From NCBI GenBank assembly GCA_021325295.1, contig JAJPHM010000060.1:1-64000 (forward strand): a stretch of DNA of 64,000 nt, written 5' to 3'. The position numbers were made by a program, and so were the translations under genes. The notes under the pieces were generated by a model that was not told the origin of the DNA, made no database searches, and was given only the letters and a program-made list of their open reading frames with translations. Position 1 is the stretch's first letter. Each line of letters begins with the position of its first letter. Positions 8,975-17,782 of this stretch are shown here, piece after piece. Source of the stretch: Nitrososphaeraceae archaeon (lineage in GTDB: Archaea; Thermoproteota; Nitrososphaeria; Nitrososphaerales; Nitrososphaeraceae).

Positions 8975-10879
8975 CTACAACAGTTTGATGGCCTCTTGGA
9001 CTAGAGGATGCTGAGTCTGTATCTTGAACATTTTGTTTATAGAGCTTGCAAGGTTCTGTGCCTTGTATCTTTCTCCATGGTTTACAAGTACGCGTCGCAG
9101 CTTCGGTCGTAGTCTATTGATATAGGCAACAAGCTGGTTGTAATCACTATGCGAGCTGAACCCTTCAATTTTTTCAACCTGACACTCAAGAGCAATTTCT
9201 TTGCTGTCTGTTATTATTTTCTTGGCTCCATCTTGGATCATTCTTCCAAGGGTCTCCGGCGCCTGATATGATAATAAAACTAGCTTGTTTGCGGGGTCTT
9301 GAGCAATCTGCTTTAGATACATAACAGACGGACCCCCTGTGAGCATTGACGATGGTGCCAAGACGATTCCAGGCCCTTGTCCTAGCTTTTCAGATTCAAT
9401 TGAGGCAAAGGACTCTGTCCAGAATGGGCTCTCTTCGGAGCTCAAAATCTGCTGCTTCAGTTCCTTTGAAAGATATTCAGGATAAGCTTCATGAACTGAT
9501 GTAGCATCAGAAATAACTTGTTCTACCAATACTTTTGTTTCTGGAATCTTTTTATTTTTCATTAATCCGGCTATACATAGCAAAAGTTCTTGAGAAGTAC
9601 CAGCAGCAGGAGTAGGTATGAGAATCCAGCCGTTCTCTCCAACCGTTCTGCTAATTGTACTAGCAAGGGCAGCTTCGGCCTGCTCTCGTGTAGGAAGAAT
9701 ATCTTCTTTACCTCCGTTGGTACTTTCAATAATCATTGTCTCTACCCTTGGAAAGTTCCACGAGGCATTTTCAAGCATCATGGTCCTTCCGAACCTAATG
9801 TCACCGGTATAGACCAGATTGTGATCTCCGCTTCCAATATGGAGGTGTGAGGAGGCAGATCCCAGGATGTGGCCAGAATTTGAGAGCACAAGTTTTACGT
9901 CTGGTGAAATATCAGTCACTACCCCATATCCGAGCGTAATAGTGCGTATCACCATTTCATCAATGTCGCTCTCTGAATAGAGTCTGTCTTGCCCCACTGA
10001 ACTTATATAATTTCGCTGCAATAGATTCATCAGAAAGAGCGTTGGCTCTGTGCAGTATACTGGTCCCCTGTACCCGTACTTGAAGAGCGCAGGCAGAAAG
10101 CCGGTATGATCAAGATGAGCGTGGCTTAGCACTATTGCATCAATTTCTGCCATTTCCAGACCTGAAATATCGAACCTAGGAAAAGAGCTCAGGGCATTCT
10201 TGGCCGCTAAGTTGATGCCGCAATCAAGCAGAACCTTGCTTTCGTGGGTCGACAGAAGCATACAGGACCTTCCTACTTCGGCAAAACCTCCCAGCGTGAT
10301 GAGGCTAGCCTCAGCCGTTTCATCCAGTTGTTGCCTAAAGATCTTGTTCCCGACCTCCCTGTAGAATCGTACTCTTTCAGTTGAGTTGGCTCCTAGAATT
10401 TCATAGATTTTCCTTATGGGTGATAACAATCGAGGAGACTTTCTGATTCTCACCTTCCATCCAGTCTTCTCGGCAAGATCCACATTGTCAAAGTCTTCAT
10501 CGGCTTGTGACAGTAACCAAGGTCTTTTTGCAAAGACAATGGCTTCTCCCAGCGCAGGGTCAAAGAAAGCTTCAACTACACCTATCTCATGTGGCATCAC
10601 TTTATCCAAGATTTGCCGGCATTCTTGCTCAGTATGTCTTATTGACTCGTCAGTGCGGACAACGATTCTCTTCTTTATCGTATTGACCATATTTGAGACA
10701 AGTTGCCCATTCTGTAGCAAGTAGCTGGGGTTCTTTGAGTAGAGAGCTATTCGAGGACCTTCGTATTCTATCCTAGTTAGACCTGCCTTTTCTGGCAGAC
10801 TTTGCAGTATGATAGCCATTATGTTTTGGTTATCTGGCTCCTGTTGGTTTGATTGTCTACGCTGCATCAGATTGATCAC
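8975..10879 (-). CDS. fttA: FttA/aCPSF1, KH-domain beta-CASP ribonuclease (transcription termination factor)
   Basis: Archaeal CPSF73-like nuclease that cleaves nascent RNA and terminates transcription. Seen: two KH-like segments in the first 180 residues, then the metallo-beta-lactamase core with SHAHLDHTGF (motif 2), SNSGHILGSASSHL (motif 3), YTGDIRFG (motif 4) and a beta-CASP insert, with VNHG and GFSSHSDYNQ near the end. Length 634 aa is normal for the family. The first codon is GTG 10879; an ATG four codons later (10867) is an equally good start. A T-rich stretch and TATA-like sequences lie upstream. Confidence 0.95.
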   Translation of the reverse strand: MINLMQRRQSNQQEPDNQNIMAIILQSLPEKAGLTRIEYEGPRIALYSKNPSYLLQNGQLVSNMVNTIKKRIVVRTDESIRHTEQECRQILDKVMPHEIGVVEAFFDPALGEAIVFAKRPWLLSQADEDFDNVDLAEKTGWKVRIRKSPRLLSPIRKIYEILGANSTERVRFYREVGNKIFRQQLDETAEASLITLGGFAEVGRSCMLLSTHESKVLLDCGINLAAKNALSSFPRFDISGLEMAEIDAIVLSHAHLDHTGFLPALFKYGYRGPVYCTEPTLFLMNLLQRNYISSVGQDRLYSESDIDEMVIRTITLGYGVVTDISPDVKLVLSNSGHILGSASSHLHIGSGDHNLVYTGDIRFGRTMMLENASWNFPRVETMIIESTNGGKEDILPTREQAEAALASTISRTVGENGWILIPTPAAGTSQELLLCIAGLMKNKKIPETKVLVEQVISDATSVHEAYPEYLSKELKQQILSSEESPFWTESFASIESEKLGQGPGIVLAPSSMLTGGPSVMYLKQIAQDPANKLVLLSYQAPETLGRMIQDGAKKIITDSKEIALECQVEKIEGFSSHSDYNQLVAYINRLRPKLRRVLVNHGERYKAQNLASSINKMFKIQTQHPLVQEAIKLL

Positions 10880-11169
10880 ACAATTTCAAGGCTAACCTAT
10901 CGAAAGGCTGGCATGCTCAGCCAATATCATTTGTTATATTCAATTTGCAGTGCAACAGGTTGATTAAATGACTGGCAGATGCTTCCAGAACCTGACATCG
11001 ATCCCGGCCTTTTTCTCTATTTTTCTTCTTATTCTGTCTTTTTATACAATTTGACCTTGCCTCCAACCGCTTTTAAAGATTTGGGTTATTTACCTAGTGC
11101 CAGCACCAGGATATGTAACTGATAAGTTGAAATACAAGCAACTCGCTTTATCATATCCTGCGATTTAAG

Positions 11170-11586
11170 TTGGAAGACAGAGATACTTACAGTACAGGCC
11201 AAGGACCGCAGAATACTGGGTATAGCAGAGGTTATGGTTCAAGGGGCAGCTCGGGTTTCAGAGGTCCGAGGCCATTTCGGCCATCCCCCGTCAGGGTTGG
11301 AGAAGAATATGATGTCAAGATCGAATCGTTGAGCAGAAGGGGAGATACTGGTGTGGCCAAGGTTCAGGGTCTAGTTATCTTTGTTGCATCAACCAAAGTT
11401 GGCGATAGTGTAAGGATAAGAATTACACGAGTGGGTAGAGGATATGCTACTGCGGAGGTTATTGGCAATCAGACTTTGGAACAAGCCTCATCGCAGGAAC
11501 AAGAATCTCAGATGAGCCAAGACAGTGAAGACGAAGCTCCATTGGAAGATGAAGATGGTAGTCAGGGCGATGACTCTTTGGAGTAG
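11170..11586 (+). CDS. TRAM-domain RNA-binding protein with Gly/Arg-rich head and acidic tail
   Basis: Archaeal TRAM proteins are small RNA chaperones in the cold-shock-protein role. Seen: a flexible N terminus rich in G, R, S and Y (residues 1-40), a TRAM domain at about 42-100 (VGEEYDVKIESLSRRGDTGV ... IRITRVGRGYATAEVI), and a 35-residue tail of D, E, S and Q. The head resembles an RGG box and the tail an acidic counterweight, a layout that would favour weak multivalent RNA binding (inference). TTG 11170 is the start. A TTTTAAAG box about 75-95 bases upstream is a possible promoter. Confidence 0.85.
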   Translation: MEDRDTYSTGQGPQNTGYSRGYGSRGSSGFRGPRPFRPSPVRVGEEYDVKIESLSRRGDTGVAKVQGLVIFVASTKVGDSVRIRITRVGRGYATAEVIGNQTLEQASSQEQESQMSQDSEDEAPLEDEDGSQGDDSLE

Positions 11587-11740
11587 TTTGAAGCAGGCCA
11601 GATCCAATAGCATCACAATGATTATTTAGCTGATCGCAGAATCGTTTCTGTATGCTGAGCGTCTCAGTGATTCTTTTGTTTCCCACCTTTTTCTGCGCGG
11701 AAGATGCGCCGATTGTTATTGACCATACAGGGTCTTTGCA

Positions 11741-12808
11741 TTGAAAGTCCAGCCGCCACCTATTCACACCATGGAACTTCCTAGGAAGATACTGATAGGA
11801 GACGGAGTCATATCTCAGGTTGGATCCCTTGTTAGATCACTTGGCAACGTATCCAAAGTTGCAGTTATCACGGGAAAAAAAGTAAAAGAAAGAGCAGGAC
11901 AGGCATGTGACGCTTCGCTATACAAGTCTTCTTTGAATGTTTCTTGGCATGTAACGTCTGATGCATCTATGGCAACTGTTGATAAATTGCAGTGTGTAAT
12001 TGGGAACGATCCTCCTGATTTTGTTATTGGGCTTGGCGGGGGGCGCTCTGTTGACTTGGCCAAAATGACAGCTCATCAGCTGGGTAGACCATTTCTCAGT
12101 TTGCCTACCTCGGCTTCGCATGATGGGATTTCAAGTCCATTTGTCTCAATCCGAGGAATTGACAAACCATATTCTGTCAAAGCAAACACACCCATAGGTG
12201 TAGTAGCTGATACTTGGCTCCTCTCCCAAGCGCCACCTAGATTGATGGCAAGTGGGTGCGGCGATCTTGTTGCAAAGATTACGGCTGTGAAGGATTGGGA
12301 ACTTGCAAGGGACGATAGAGGAGAGTATTTTGGAAGTTACGCCGCAAATCTTTCCTATATGAGCGCAAAGATAATCCTAGATGAGTCAGAGAAACTGCGC
12401 AAGAAAGACCAAATGAGTATTCGAACTGTGGTCGAGGCGCTTATCAGCGCTGGAGTTGCTGCATGTATTGCAGGCAGCAGCAGGCCATGTTCCGGGGCAG
12501 AACACCTCTTTAGCCATGCACTTGAATATATTGCAGGGCAGGACTGCGGCCTTCATGGTGAGCGTGTCGGGCTTGGAACTATTATCATGGCCAAGCTACA
12601 TGGCCTTGAATGGGAGAGAATTGCCGAGGCCCTGAAAGCAATGGGTGCGCCTACAAAGGCAAAACAAATTAATCTGAATGAGAGCCAAGTTGCAAAAGCA
12701 TTGTCGATTGCTCAATCCCTCAGACCTGATAGATATACTATTTTGAGCAAGATAAGGCTTGACAGCAAGCAAGCACTGGAGCTTGCAAAATCTGTCCGTG
12801 TTGTTTAG
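11741..12808 (+). CDS. egsA: Glycerol-1-phosphate dehydrogenase (NAD(P)+)
   Basis: Reduces dihydroxyacetone phosphate to sn-glycerol-1-phosphate, the step that fixes archaeal lipid stereochemistry. Seen: nucleotide-binding GLGGGRSVDLAK near residue 97, LPTSASHDGISSPF near 122, and the zinc ligands in SGAEHLFSHALE and LHGERVGLG, all in the expected order. 355 aa is normal. The frame opens with TTG 11741; ATG 11771, just before ELPRKILIGDG, is an alternative start and would remove a proline-rich leader. It stands alone, followed by a 554-base gap. Confidence 0.95.
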   Translation: MKVQPPPIHTMELPRKILIGDGVISQVGSLVRSLGNVSKVAVITGKKVKERAGQACDASLYKSSLNVSWHVTSDASMATVDKLQCVIGNDPPDFVIGLGGGRSVDLAKMTAHQLGRPFLSLPTSASHDGISSPFVSIRGIDKPYSVKANTPIGVVADTWLLSQAPPRLMASGCGDLVAKITAVKDWELARDDRGEYFGSYAANLSYMSAKIILDESEKLRKKDQMSIRTVVEALISAGVAACIAGSSRPCSGAEHLFSHALEYIAGQDCGLHGERVGLGTIIMAKLHGLEWERIAEALKAMGAPTKAKQINLNESQVAKALSIAQSLRPDRYTILSKIRLDSKQALELAKSVRVV

Positions 12809-13362
12809 AGAGCACAAAGCTGCATTTACCATTCAATGTCACTTGGCTTATCTGTACATTAATCCCGCCTGCGATACGAAAAAGAAAACAAAAAAGTACT
12901 CTATTCCATTTTATTGTGTTTGTTGAACTTTTATACTATCCATTTCATTTCAGAAGAACTTTAGATGTCTCTCGGTGGCTGCTCCAGAGCTTGCAGAACT
13001 TGTAGCAATGTTTAACAATTCCCATGCATTACTGCTTGCATGTTAGAGGAGCACCTTAGCAGTATCCAGATTTGCAAAGATCATATTGTTTGTCAAGTGT
13101 ACGACGGCAACTGTACTATCTGCGTAGTTTCCGATCACCCTTTTTTGATGCCATGCTAGCGCTGTTCAGACTACGATAACAATTTCCTAGCATAATTCAG
13201 TACTCTTAACCCTGAAGGATCAAGATGCTTTCGATCCCATCAGTTGCTATTGTCAAATATATTTGACGAATACAAAAAGATACCACTTATTATACCATAG
13301 TCAAATCGAGCTTTTAGCTTGGCATAGCCAAATACGATGGGAATTAGTTTGCTTAATTATCT
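12809..13362. other. Intergenic region without a convincing gene
   Basis: 554 bases, AT-rich. T-rich stretches at 12910-12935 could end egsA transcription. A Cys-rich open frame at 13040-13159 (39 codons, plus) has four cysteines and histidines but no recognisable spacing. A perfect 16-base palindrome sits at 13252-13267. I see no RNA gene. Confidence 0.6.
13252..13267. promoter_or_regulatory. 16-base perfect palindrome GTCAAATATATTTGAC
   Basis: Perfect dyad with half-site GTCAAATA, the size of a dimeric winged-helix operator. A half-site-like GTCAAAT recurs at 13302-13308. It is downstream of both flanking genes, so a role at an annotated promoter is not obvious; it may serve an unseen transcript. 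Confidence 0.4.
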
Positions 13363-13821
13363 TCATTTTATTGATTCAAGTATTCTGACCGTAGCTAATC
13401 TTCTGTGGGCAAAAATTCTGCAAAGGTGTCCAAGAGCATAGTCTTCAAATGCCGTTCCAATGACTCCATATGGTAGCTCGAATTCCACCCGGTCTGCCAC
13501 ACTGGTCGTTGAATTTCCAAGAGCACTGAATCTGTGTACATGTCTCCACCTTTTGAACGGGCCAGAAACCATCTCATCCGTGTATTCATATTTCTTCAAG
13601 GCAGTGATCTTGGAATGCCACCTCCGCCTGATGCCGAACAATCTTGCGGATAGCCAGAGGTCCATATCTTGTTGAAGGTCGATGGCATATGGAGATACCT
13701 TGATTACCTGCAAACCCATGCCCCGTGGCGTTATTCTCTCTAAATGGTCAATGGTCGTATAAAATTTCCAAACGTTATCGAGTTCTGACGAAACGATAAA
13801 GCTATATTCAAAGACTTTCAT
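13363..13821 (-). CDS. SRPBCC-superfamily (START/polyketide-cyclase-like) ligand-binding protein
   Basis: About 152 residues in the helix-grip fold order: KVFEYSFIVSSELDNVWKFY at the N terminus, where a first strand leads into the helix carrying DNVW, then ITPRGMGLQVI, a long central sheet, and a C-terminal amphipathic helix (ALGHLCRIFAHRRLATVRIL). Similar proteins bind hydrophobic ligands or act in lipid/cell-wall stress, but no specific ligand can be assigned. The frame extends to GTG 13839; ATG 13821, immediately before KVFEYSF, matches the family start better. Flanked by gaps on both sides. Confidence 0.8.
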   Translation of the reverse strand: MKVFEYSFIVSSELDNVWKFYTTIDHLERITPRGMGLQVIKVSPYAIDLQQDMDLWLSARLFGIRRRWHSKITALKKYEYTDEMVSGPFKRWRHVHRFSALGNSTTSVADRVEFELPYGVIGTAFEDYALGHLCRIFAHRRLATVRILESIK

Positions 13822-13839
13822 TACTGGCAATACTCCCAC

Positions 13840-14144
13840 AGCACAGGCTTATTTAGGCAATCTGAATGGCAGCATTATTGACAATACAATGATTGTAACA
13901 TGCCACACCAATGCATCATACTAATGTAATCTGTGATTATATCTTCATGCAATGAATAGAAGAAAGATAAATCAAGCTAATTACAACAAAATGGGCAGTG
14001 GTTTACCTTTGGACTACCCAAATTCATAAAGAAGATCAATTAACATACATGAGGATTTCAAACTGCTAAATCGGTTAAAAGGCAACCTATAGCAAAAGAG
14101 TAACCGGTGTCTGCAGACCCCTTGTTAAGTAGGCAGGCGCTAAA
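13840..14144. other. Intergenic region, nothing identified
   Basis: 305 AT-rich bases. On the minus strand a 16-codon frame ends in HCPFCCN, a possible zinc-finger remnant, and on the plus strand a 24-codon frame starts at about 13951; neither is convincing. Confidence 0.4.
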
Positions 14145-14375
14145 TCATAACTGCTTGATCAGTATGCTGACCTTTTGCCTTCTGAATTTGTGATGTACTT
14201 CGAAAAGGTAATTCATAGGGCTGGCAAGAAAGACTTGTGTATTTTGATGTTCCAAAAATGCTCTATCAATTGCTTCGAACTTTGCGGCATGTTTGAAGGA
14301 GTTTTCTGCCAATGAGGAGCAAAGATTGGTAAGGGATTCGACTTTAGATTGAGGCTGCAAAGTCATGCTGAGCAA
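14145..14375 (-). CDS. Hypothetical protein, up to 76 aa
   Basis: Not recognised. TTG 14375 or ATG 14366 opens a frame of about 73-76 codons with a helical first half (SKVESLTNLCSSLAENSFKH) and a basic C terminus (HHKFRRQKVSILIKQL). Composition is protein-like, but there is no motif, no partner gene and the flanks are gene-poor, so it may be a relic or a chance frame. Confidence 0.35.
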   Translation of the reverse strand: MLSMTLQPQSKVESLTNLCSSLAENSFKHAAKFEAIDRAFLEHQNTQVFLASPMNYLFEVHHKFRRQKVSILIKQL

Positions 14376-14641
14376 TAAGGACCATTTGCATATGACGAGG
14401 CTTTATAGTGATTATCAAGAATTCACAATTACTGCAAGGTCAAGGCGAACGATAAACTCTCGGAAGCAAAAGAGGCACTATTAACGAGTTGGTTATAAGA
14501 AATTGCAAAAATAAAGAGCAGACGCTGGCTTAATTTTGTATGGTTGCAAATGCCTTAGGCATTAATTATTCAAGATAGAAGCTGTACCTTCGAGTAAGTG
14601 GGTTTCGACGTTTCTCCATTAATGAACATTTCTAAAAAAGA

Positions 14642-14837
14642 ATGAAAGGTGGGGAAGGGATTTGTGTCTTTAGCGAAAAAATTAGGGAATCTATCACGAT
14701 AAAAGACTTGTGCCGGGTCGATTCTTGGCTTGGTGATATAGAAATCACTACCAACCAGTTTGTTATATCAGGCCCGACATGACGTTATGGTAGAGCTTGA
14801 AGTTAAAGTTTTTGATAAAGATGGCTCTACAAGATAA
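14642..14837 (+). pseudogene. Short gene remnant with a frameshift, starting on the att-like repeat
   Basis: ATG 14642 opens 46 codons ending at TGA 14782: after a glycine-rich start come FSEKIRESITIKD and DSWLGDIEITTNQFVISGP. Moving one base forward at the CCGACATGAC sequence (about 14776-14781) continues the protein as HDVMVELEVKVFDKDGSTR to TAA 14837. The joined product reads like one compact beta-rich protein, so a one-base insertion is the simplest explanation. The first codons (ATGAAAGGTGGGGAAGGG) coincide with the 18-base copy of the tRNA-Cys 3' end, so the start may have been supplied by an integration event. Family unknown. Confidence 0.4.
14645..14662 (+). repeat. att-like copy of the tRNA-Cys 3' end (distal site)
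   Basis: AAAGGTGGGGAAGGGATT matches 18610-18627 exactly. The second copy covers the discriminator base, the acceptor 3' strand and part of the T arm of tRNA-Cys. Same orientation, with the tRNA 3' end facing this copy: the geometry left by a tRNA-targeting integrase. Confidence 0.75.
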
Positions 14838-14881
14838 CCTGCGCAACCCACATATCCTTTGTTCCTTAAGCGAAATGGCTA

Positions 14882-14992
14882 TTGATTGAGATTTGCTGCT
14901 ACTGCCATAAACGGATAGCTGAACTGTTTCAGGAAGGTGGTAATTACTGTTCAGAATGCTGGCAGGTATTGACAGAGCCTGGCAGCAGATAA
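14882..14992 (+). CDS. Very small zinc-binding-type protein, 36 aa
   Basis: TTG 14882 opens 36 codons holding CCYCHKRIAE, then GGNYCSECWQVL, i.e. two CxxC-type knuckles about 17 residues apart, the pattern of a minimal zinc ribbon. The last residues are TEPGSR. Spacing and composition resemble the many tiny zinc proteins of thaumarchaea, though I cannot name a family. It lies inside the putative element, 44 bases after the frameshifted remnant. An ATG at 14875 is out of frame with it, so a lost base at the start is also possible. Confidence 0.5.
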   Translation: MIEICCYCHKRIAELFQEGGNYCSECWQVLTEPGSR

Positions 14993-15095
14993 AGGGATTA
15001 CAATTACCTATTGAATGGCAATACCAAATCTTAAGCCAATCTTTCATACCATTGACATGACGGCAGGGAATTTTCTTTCGGATGTAACGAATCTT

Positions 15096-15404
15096 TTATT
15101 TTAACTTGTATTTGTCTATAGCAGGAAGGGCATTGATATTGTACGCAGGATAGATTTCCACCTTTGGAGCAGGCATCTTGTGCTTTTGCATTACAGGCAT
15201 TAACCTAGAGTTGACAAAGTTGTTTAGATGCTCTTATGATTCCCATACATCTGCCACATGAATTGTATTACCACTTTTCTCAAAAGATGCTACATGGAAT
15301 ATACCGCCTGCCGCATGCTTTTGTTCCCATCCAACTTCTTTTCTCAATGTATCATACATTTCTTTGGTATAACCCTGTCCGGTAAAGAATACAAGTATAG
15401 CCAT
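15096..15404 (-). pseudogene. Dimeric alpha-beta barrel (ABM-like) protein, interrupted by a stop codon
   Basis: ATG 15404 starts a protein with MAILVFFTGQGYTKEMYDTL, GWEQKHAAGGIFHVASFE and NTIHVADVWES, the layout of small dimeric alpha-beta barrel (antibiotic-monooxygenase-like) proteins. Codon 57 is TAA (15234-15236). The same frame continues without another stop for 45 codons: EHLNNFVNSRLMPVMQKH, then KVEIYPAYNINALP, to TAA at 15096. WES followed by xEHLNNFV is typical, so one substitution at codon 57 (for example from GAA or CAA) explains the break. The full product would be about 102 aa. Confidence 0.8.
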
Positions 15405-15638
15405 TAACTAAAGTCCGAAGAATGTACCTCTTAAGCATTATGTCACATTTTTCAAATAGTCGGAAAACATACTCTGCAGACTCCCTCTCACCTAGTGCTT
15501 TCCTGATTATTAACTGCCTTTTAGTGTCGCCATTTGCGTTGCATGCTGGAATATAAATAAGCAGTTTCTTTTGCATGCAGAAATGCTCTGCAACAACACA
15601 TCACGATACTTTAAAAGTGGAACCCAGTTTACGAATCT

Positions 15639-15923
15639 ATGACTGACCCTCTAGTTAAATCAACCGCATTAACTTCTATGCTGGAGTTAGCGGTTGATGG
15701 AGCGACAAAATCCTATCTGCTTGAGCATCACCCAGAAAGCAGCACCGACCTTATAGAGCATTGGATTACCACACTTGTCAGATATGGGTTCCTGAATGAA
15801 ATTTCAGATGTAAATCGAACTTATGTTACATACAAAACTAGTCGAGCAGGAGTGGCCTATCTTAAAATGCATCGGAAAATCCATACAGCTTATGGAGACT
15901 CTAGAATTATCATTGATGCCTGA
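15639..15923 (+). CDS. Small winged-helix-like protein, 94 aa
   Basis: ATG 15639. Two helices (LVKSTALTSMLELAVDG, SSTDLIEHWITTLVRYGFL) are followed by a beta-hairpin region (YVTYKTSRAGVAYLKMHRK), the order of a winged-helix DNA-binding domain of the HTH_45 type common in thaumarchaea. No ligand-binding domain. It sits in the putative element between two disrupted genes and is itself intact. Target unknown. A T-rich terminator follows at once. Confidence 0.6.
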   Translation: MTDPLVKSTALTSMLELAVDGATKSYLLEHHPESSTDLIEHWITTLVRYGFLNEISDVNRTYVTYKTSRAGVAYLKMHRKIHTAYGDSRIIIDA

Positions 15924-15927
15924 AGGC

Positions 15928-15952
15928 CTCATTTTTCTTTTCTTTTTTTGCA
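15928..15952 (+). terminator. T-rich terminator after the small winged-helix gene
   Basis: CATTTTTCTTTTCTTTTTTTG begins a few bases after the stop codon at 15923, preceded by a short GCCT/AGGC inverted repeat. Runs of T like this end archaeal transcription. Confidence 0.5.
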
Positions 15953-16098
15953 GGCACTTTAGAGATGATATGGAAGACCCCTGCAGTGAAGGTCTTTGAA
16001 ATACAGAAGCAGATGCCGGGGCTGATGAACAAGTAACGCAGGATTGAACGTGACAAAAAAATAAGACTTGTGGAAAAAATATCTGGCTGTTATTTACC

Positions 16099-16224
16099 TC
16101 ATGTGTCTATGGTCAATAAGTGAAGTAGCCTTCTGACTCTACTTTTCTTTTGGTCCTTTCTTGCTTTGATTGGTGCTCCACGCGCTGGTCTCTTTGGTAG
16201 CTCAATGATTTCTTGAACCTGCAA
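16099..16224 (-). CDS. Possible small basic protein, 41 aa
   Basis: TTG 16224 opens 41 codons: QVQEIIELPKRPARGAPIKA followed by RKDQKKSRVRRLLHLL. It is strongly basic with a PKRPARG stretch, as in nucleic-acid-binding tails. It follows the disrupted cupredoxin gene on the same strand, 38 bases downstream, across a T-rich terminator. No family recognised; it may be the tail of a lost gene. Confidence 0.3.
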   Translation of the reverse strand: MQVQEIIELPKRPARGAPIKARKDQKKSRVRRLLHLLTIDT

Positions 16225-16258
16225 GAAAAAAAGAAAAAAGGGATTTACTTTTTCTTGT
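16225..16258 (-). terminator. T-rich terminator of the DUF1259-cupredoxin gene
   Basis: Read on the minus strand the sequence is a short AAGAAAAAG/CTTTTTTCTT inverted repeat running into CTTTTTTCTTTTTTTCTTG, directly after the stop at 16263. Confidence 0.5.
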
Positions 16259-16262
16259 CTTC

Positions 16263-17370
16263 CTACTTTGTTACATCGACCTGTCCAGTCATGGCTGGAT
16301 GTATGTTACAATGGTAGCTAAATTGTCCCGCAGTGTTGAATGTATGCCGAAGTGTCTGGTGCGGTGCTATCGGTCCTGAGTCAAATTCCTTTCCTGAATT
16401 AGGATCGTTTGGACTTGAACCTGAAGTCACAGTATGTGCTATGCTATCGTTGTTTGTCCATTCGACAGTTTGTCCAGCTTTGATGTTTATAGGATTTGGC
16501 TGGAATGCCTTACCATCCATCGTAGGAGCGTTTGAAACTATCGAAACATGGATTGTTGTTATGGAGGATTGAGATGGCGTTGATGTAGCGGTATTGGAAG
16601 ATGTAGTGCTGCCAGAAGGTTTCACACCATTTATGATTGATGATGTGGTTGTTGGTGTCGTAGTTGTGGCGGCTCCACCATTTAGTATAGTTGTTTTAGA
16701 TAATGACTGCTTTGCAGTACTGATGATGGTATTCAAGTCTCCATGTACTTGCCAGTGCATGAATGAGAGCTTTGGTGTTTCCTGTATCATGTGATTATGG
16801 ATTCCCGTTACTGTCCATCCTGATGGTACTATTACCTGTAGTACTGAGTTGACTTCGGATTCCAAGAGTGCAAAGTCACCCATTACAAACACTTGCTGAC
16901 CAGATGGTGTTGTTGAAGTAGAATTGGCAATATTGGTTGTTGCAGGTGTAAATTCTAGCACTGAACTCATTAATGTGAATTTGTTTAGCACCATCCCATT
17001 TGCATCAGTTATCTGTGGGGATTGCCTTACCACTACAACATCACAGATGTCACCGCTTGGAATTGCTTTGCCACCGAATTGTGAGGCTATCAAGTTACAG
17101 TCCAGTGTTGAAGACACTGTGGTAGATGTTCCGCCTCTTGATGTAAGTGAATGAGGACTAGTTGACGATATTGTATTGTGAGTGGTTGTTGTATTTTTGT
17201 CCAACCATATTTGTGACCGTCGTATTTGTCATCGAAGATGGCATGCTGTTTGCTGCTGTTGTTGCTGTTGAGTTTGTTGTATTCATCATTTGCGCCAGAA
17301 CAGGTGTTGCGAACGCAAAGATGCTTCCGATTACAATTGCACTAGCAATTGCGAGTTTTCTTTTCTGCAT
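16263..17370 (-). pseudogene. Secreted DUF1259 plus plastocyanin-like copper protein, frameshifted
   Basis: Two frames together give one protein. Frame 1 starts at ATG 17370 with a clear signal peptide (KRKLAIASAIVIGSIFAFA, then TPVLAQ) and a Thr/Asn/Ser linker, and stops at 17158. Frame 2 runs from about 17204 to 16263: a DUF1259-like domain (FALLESEVNSVLQVI, IHNHMIQETPKLSFMHWQVH) and a C-terminal cupredoxin with IAHTVTSG and FSYHCNIHPAMTG, the His, Cys-His-Met copper ligands. The shift is in the minus-strand run GGACAAAAATAC; with four A instead of five the frame reads GQNTTTTHN without a break. It could be a mutation, a sequencing error or +1 frameshifting. Likely an extracellular electron carrier or copper protein if expressed. 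Confidence 0.8.
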
Positions 17371-17508
17371 TGCTGGTCTCGGGGTTGTATATTATTTAAC
17401 GCATTTATTATAATAATACGAATTTTCATAAGTGAATAATATATATTCTATATAAACGTTCAGACAAATACCAAATTTGGGAATAACAAAAAGTCATCAA
17501 TCAAACAG

Positions 17509-17637
17509 GTGATTTCAATAAAGGGTTGGGATGCCATGATGGCAGCTGGCCAAAGAAATGGGTCACTTGCAGCAGTTCAACTTGCTATCTCCATTGACCT
17601 TCTAAGAGCAATTGCAGAAACTATTAATCATAAATGA
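17509..17637 (+). CDS. Small protein, 42 aa
   Basis: GTG 17509 opens a coherent frame: VISIKGWDAMMAAGQRNGSL followed by an amphipathic helix AVQLAISIDLLRAIAETINH. It looks like a short helical hairpin. A strong TATA-like run (AATATATATTCTATATAAAC, 17436-17455) lies 55-70 bases upstream. Family unknown; the frame is open further upstream, so the start is uncertain. Confidence 0.45.
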   Translation: MISIKGWDAMMAAGQRNGSLAAVQLAISIDLLRAIAETINHK

Positions 17638-17782
17638 GATGCAACCAACCATTTTTTTATTACATTATCAGAGGCTTTGGTTTGTGAAAAGGAGGAATGG
17701 CTCACCTAGCCTTCTTGTTGCTCCTGCTCTATATCTTCTAGCATTGCCAGCGGTTTGTTTATCCTTTCTATCAGTGATTCGC

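Noticed and set aside
13040-13159. 39-codon Cys/His-rich frame
   Set aside because: Cysteine spacing fits no zinc motif and there is no promoter or homology cue.
14763-15047. 94-codon minus-strand frame
   Set aside because: It is antisense to the 36-residue zinc-type protein, whose CxxC pattern is the stronger signal.
15352-15576. 74-codon minus-strand frame upstream of the ABM-like gene
   Set aside because: Its end overlaps the ABM-like gene in another frame; the first part has protein-like stretches but no support.
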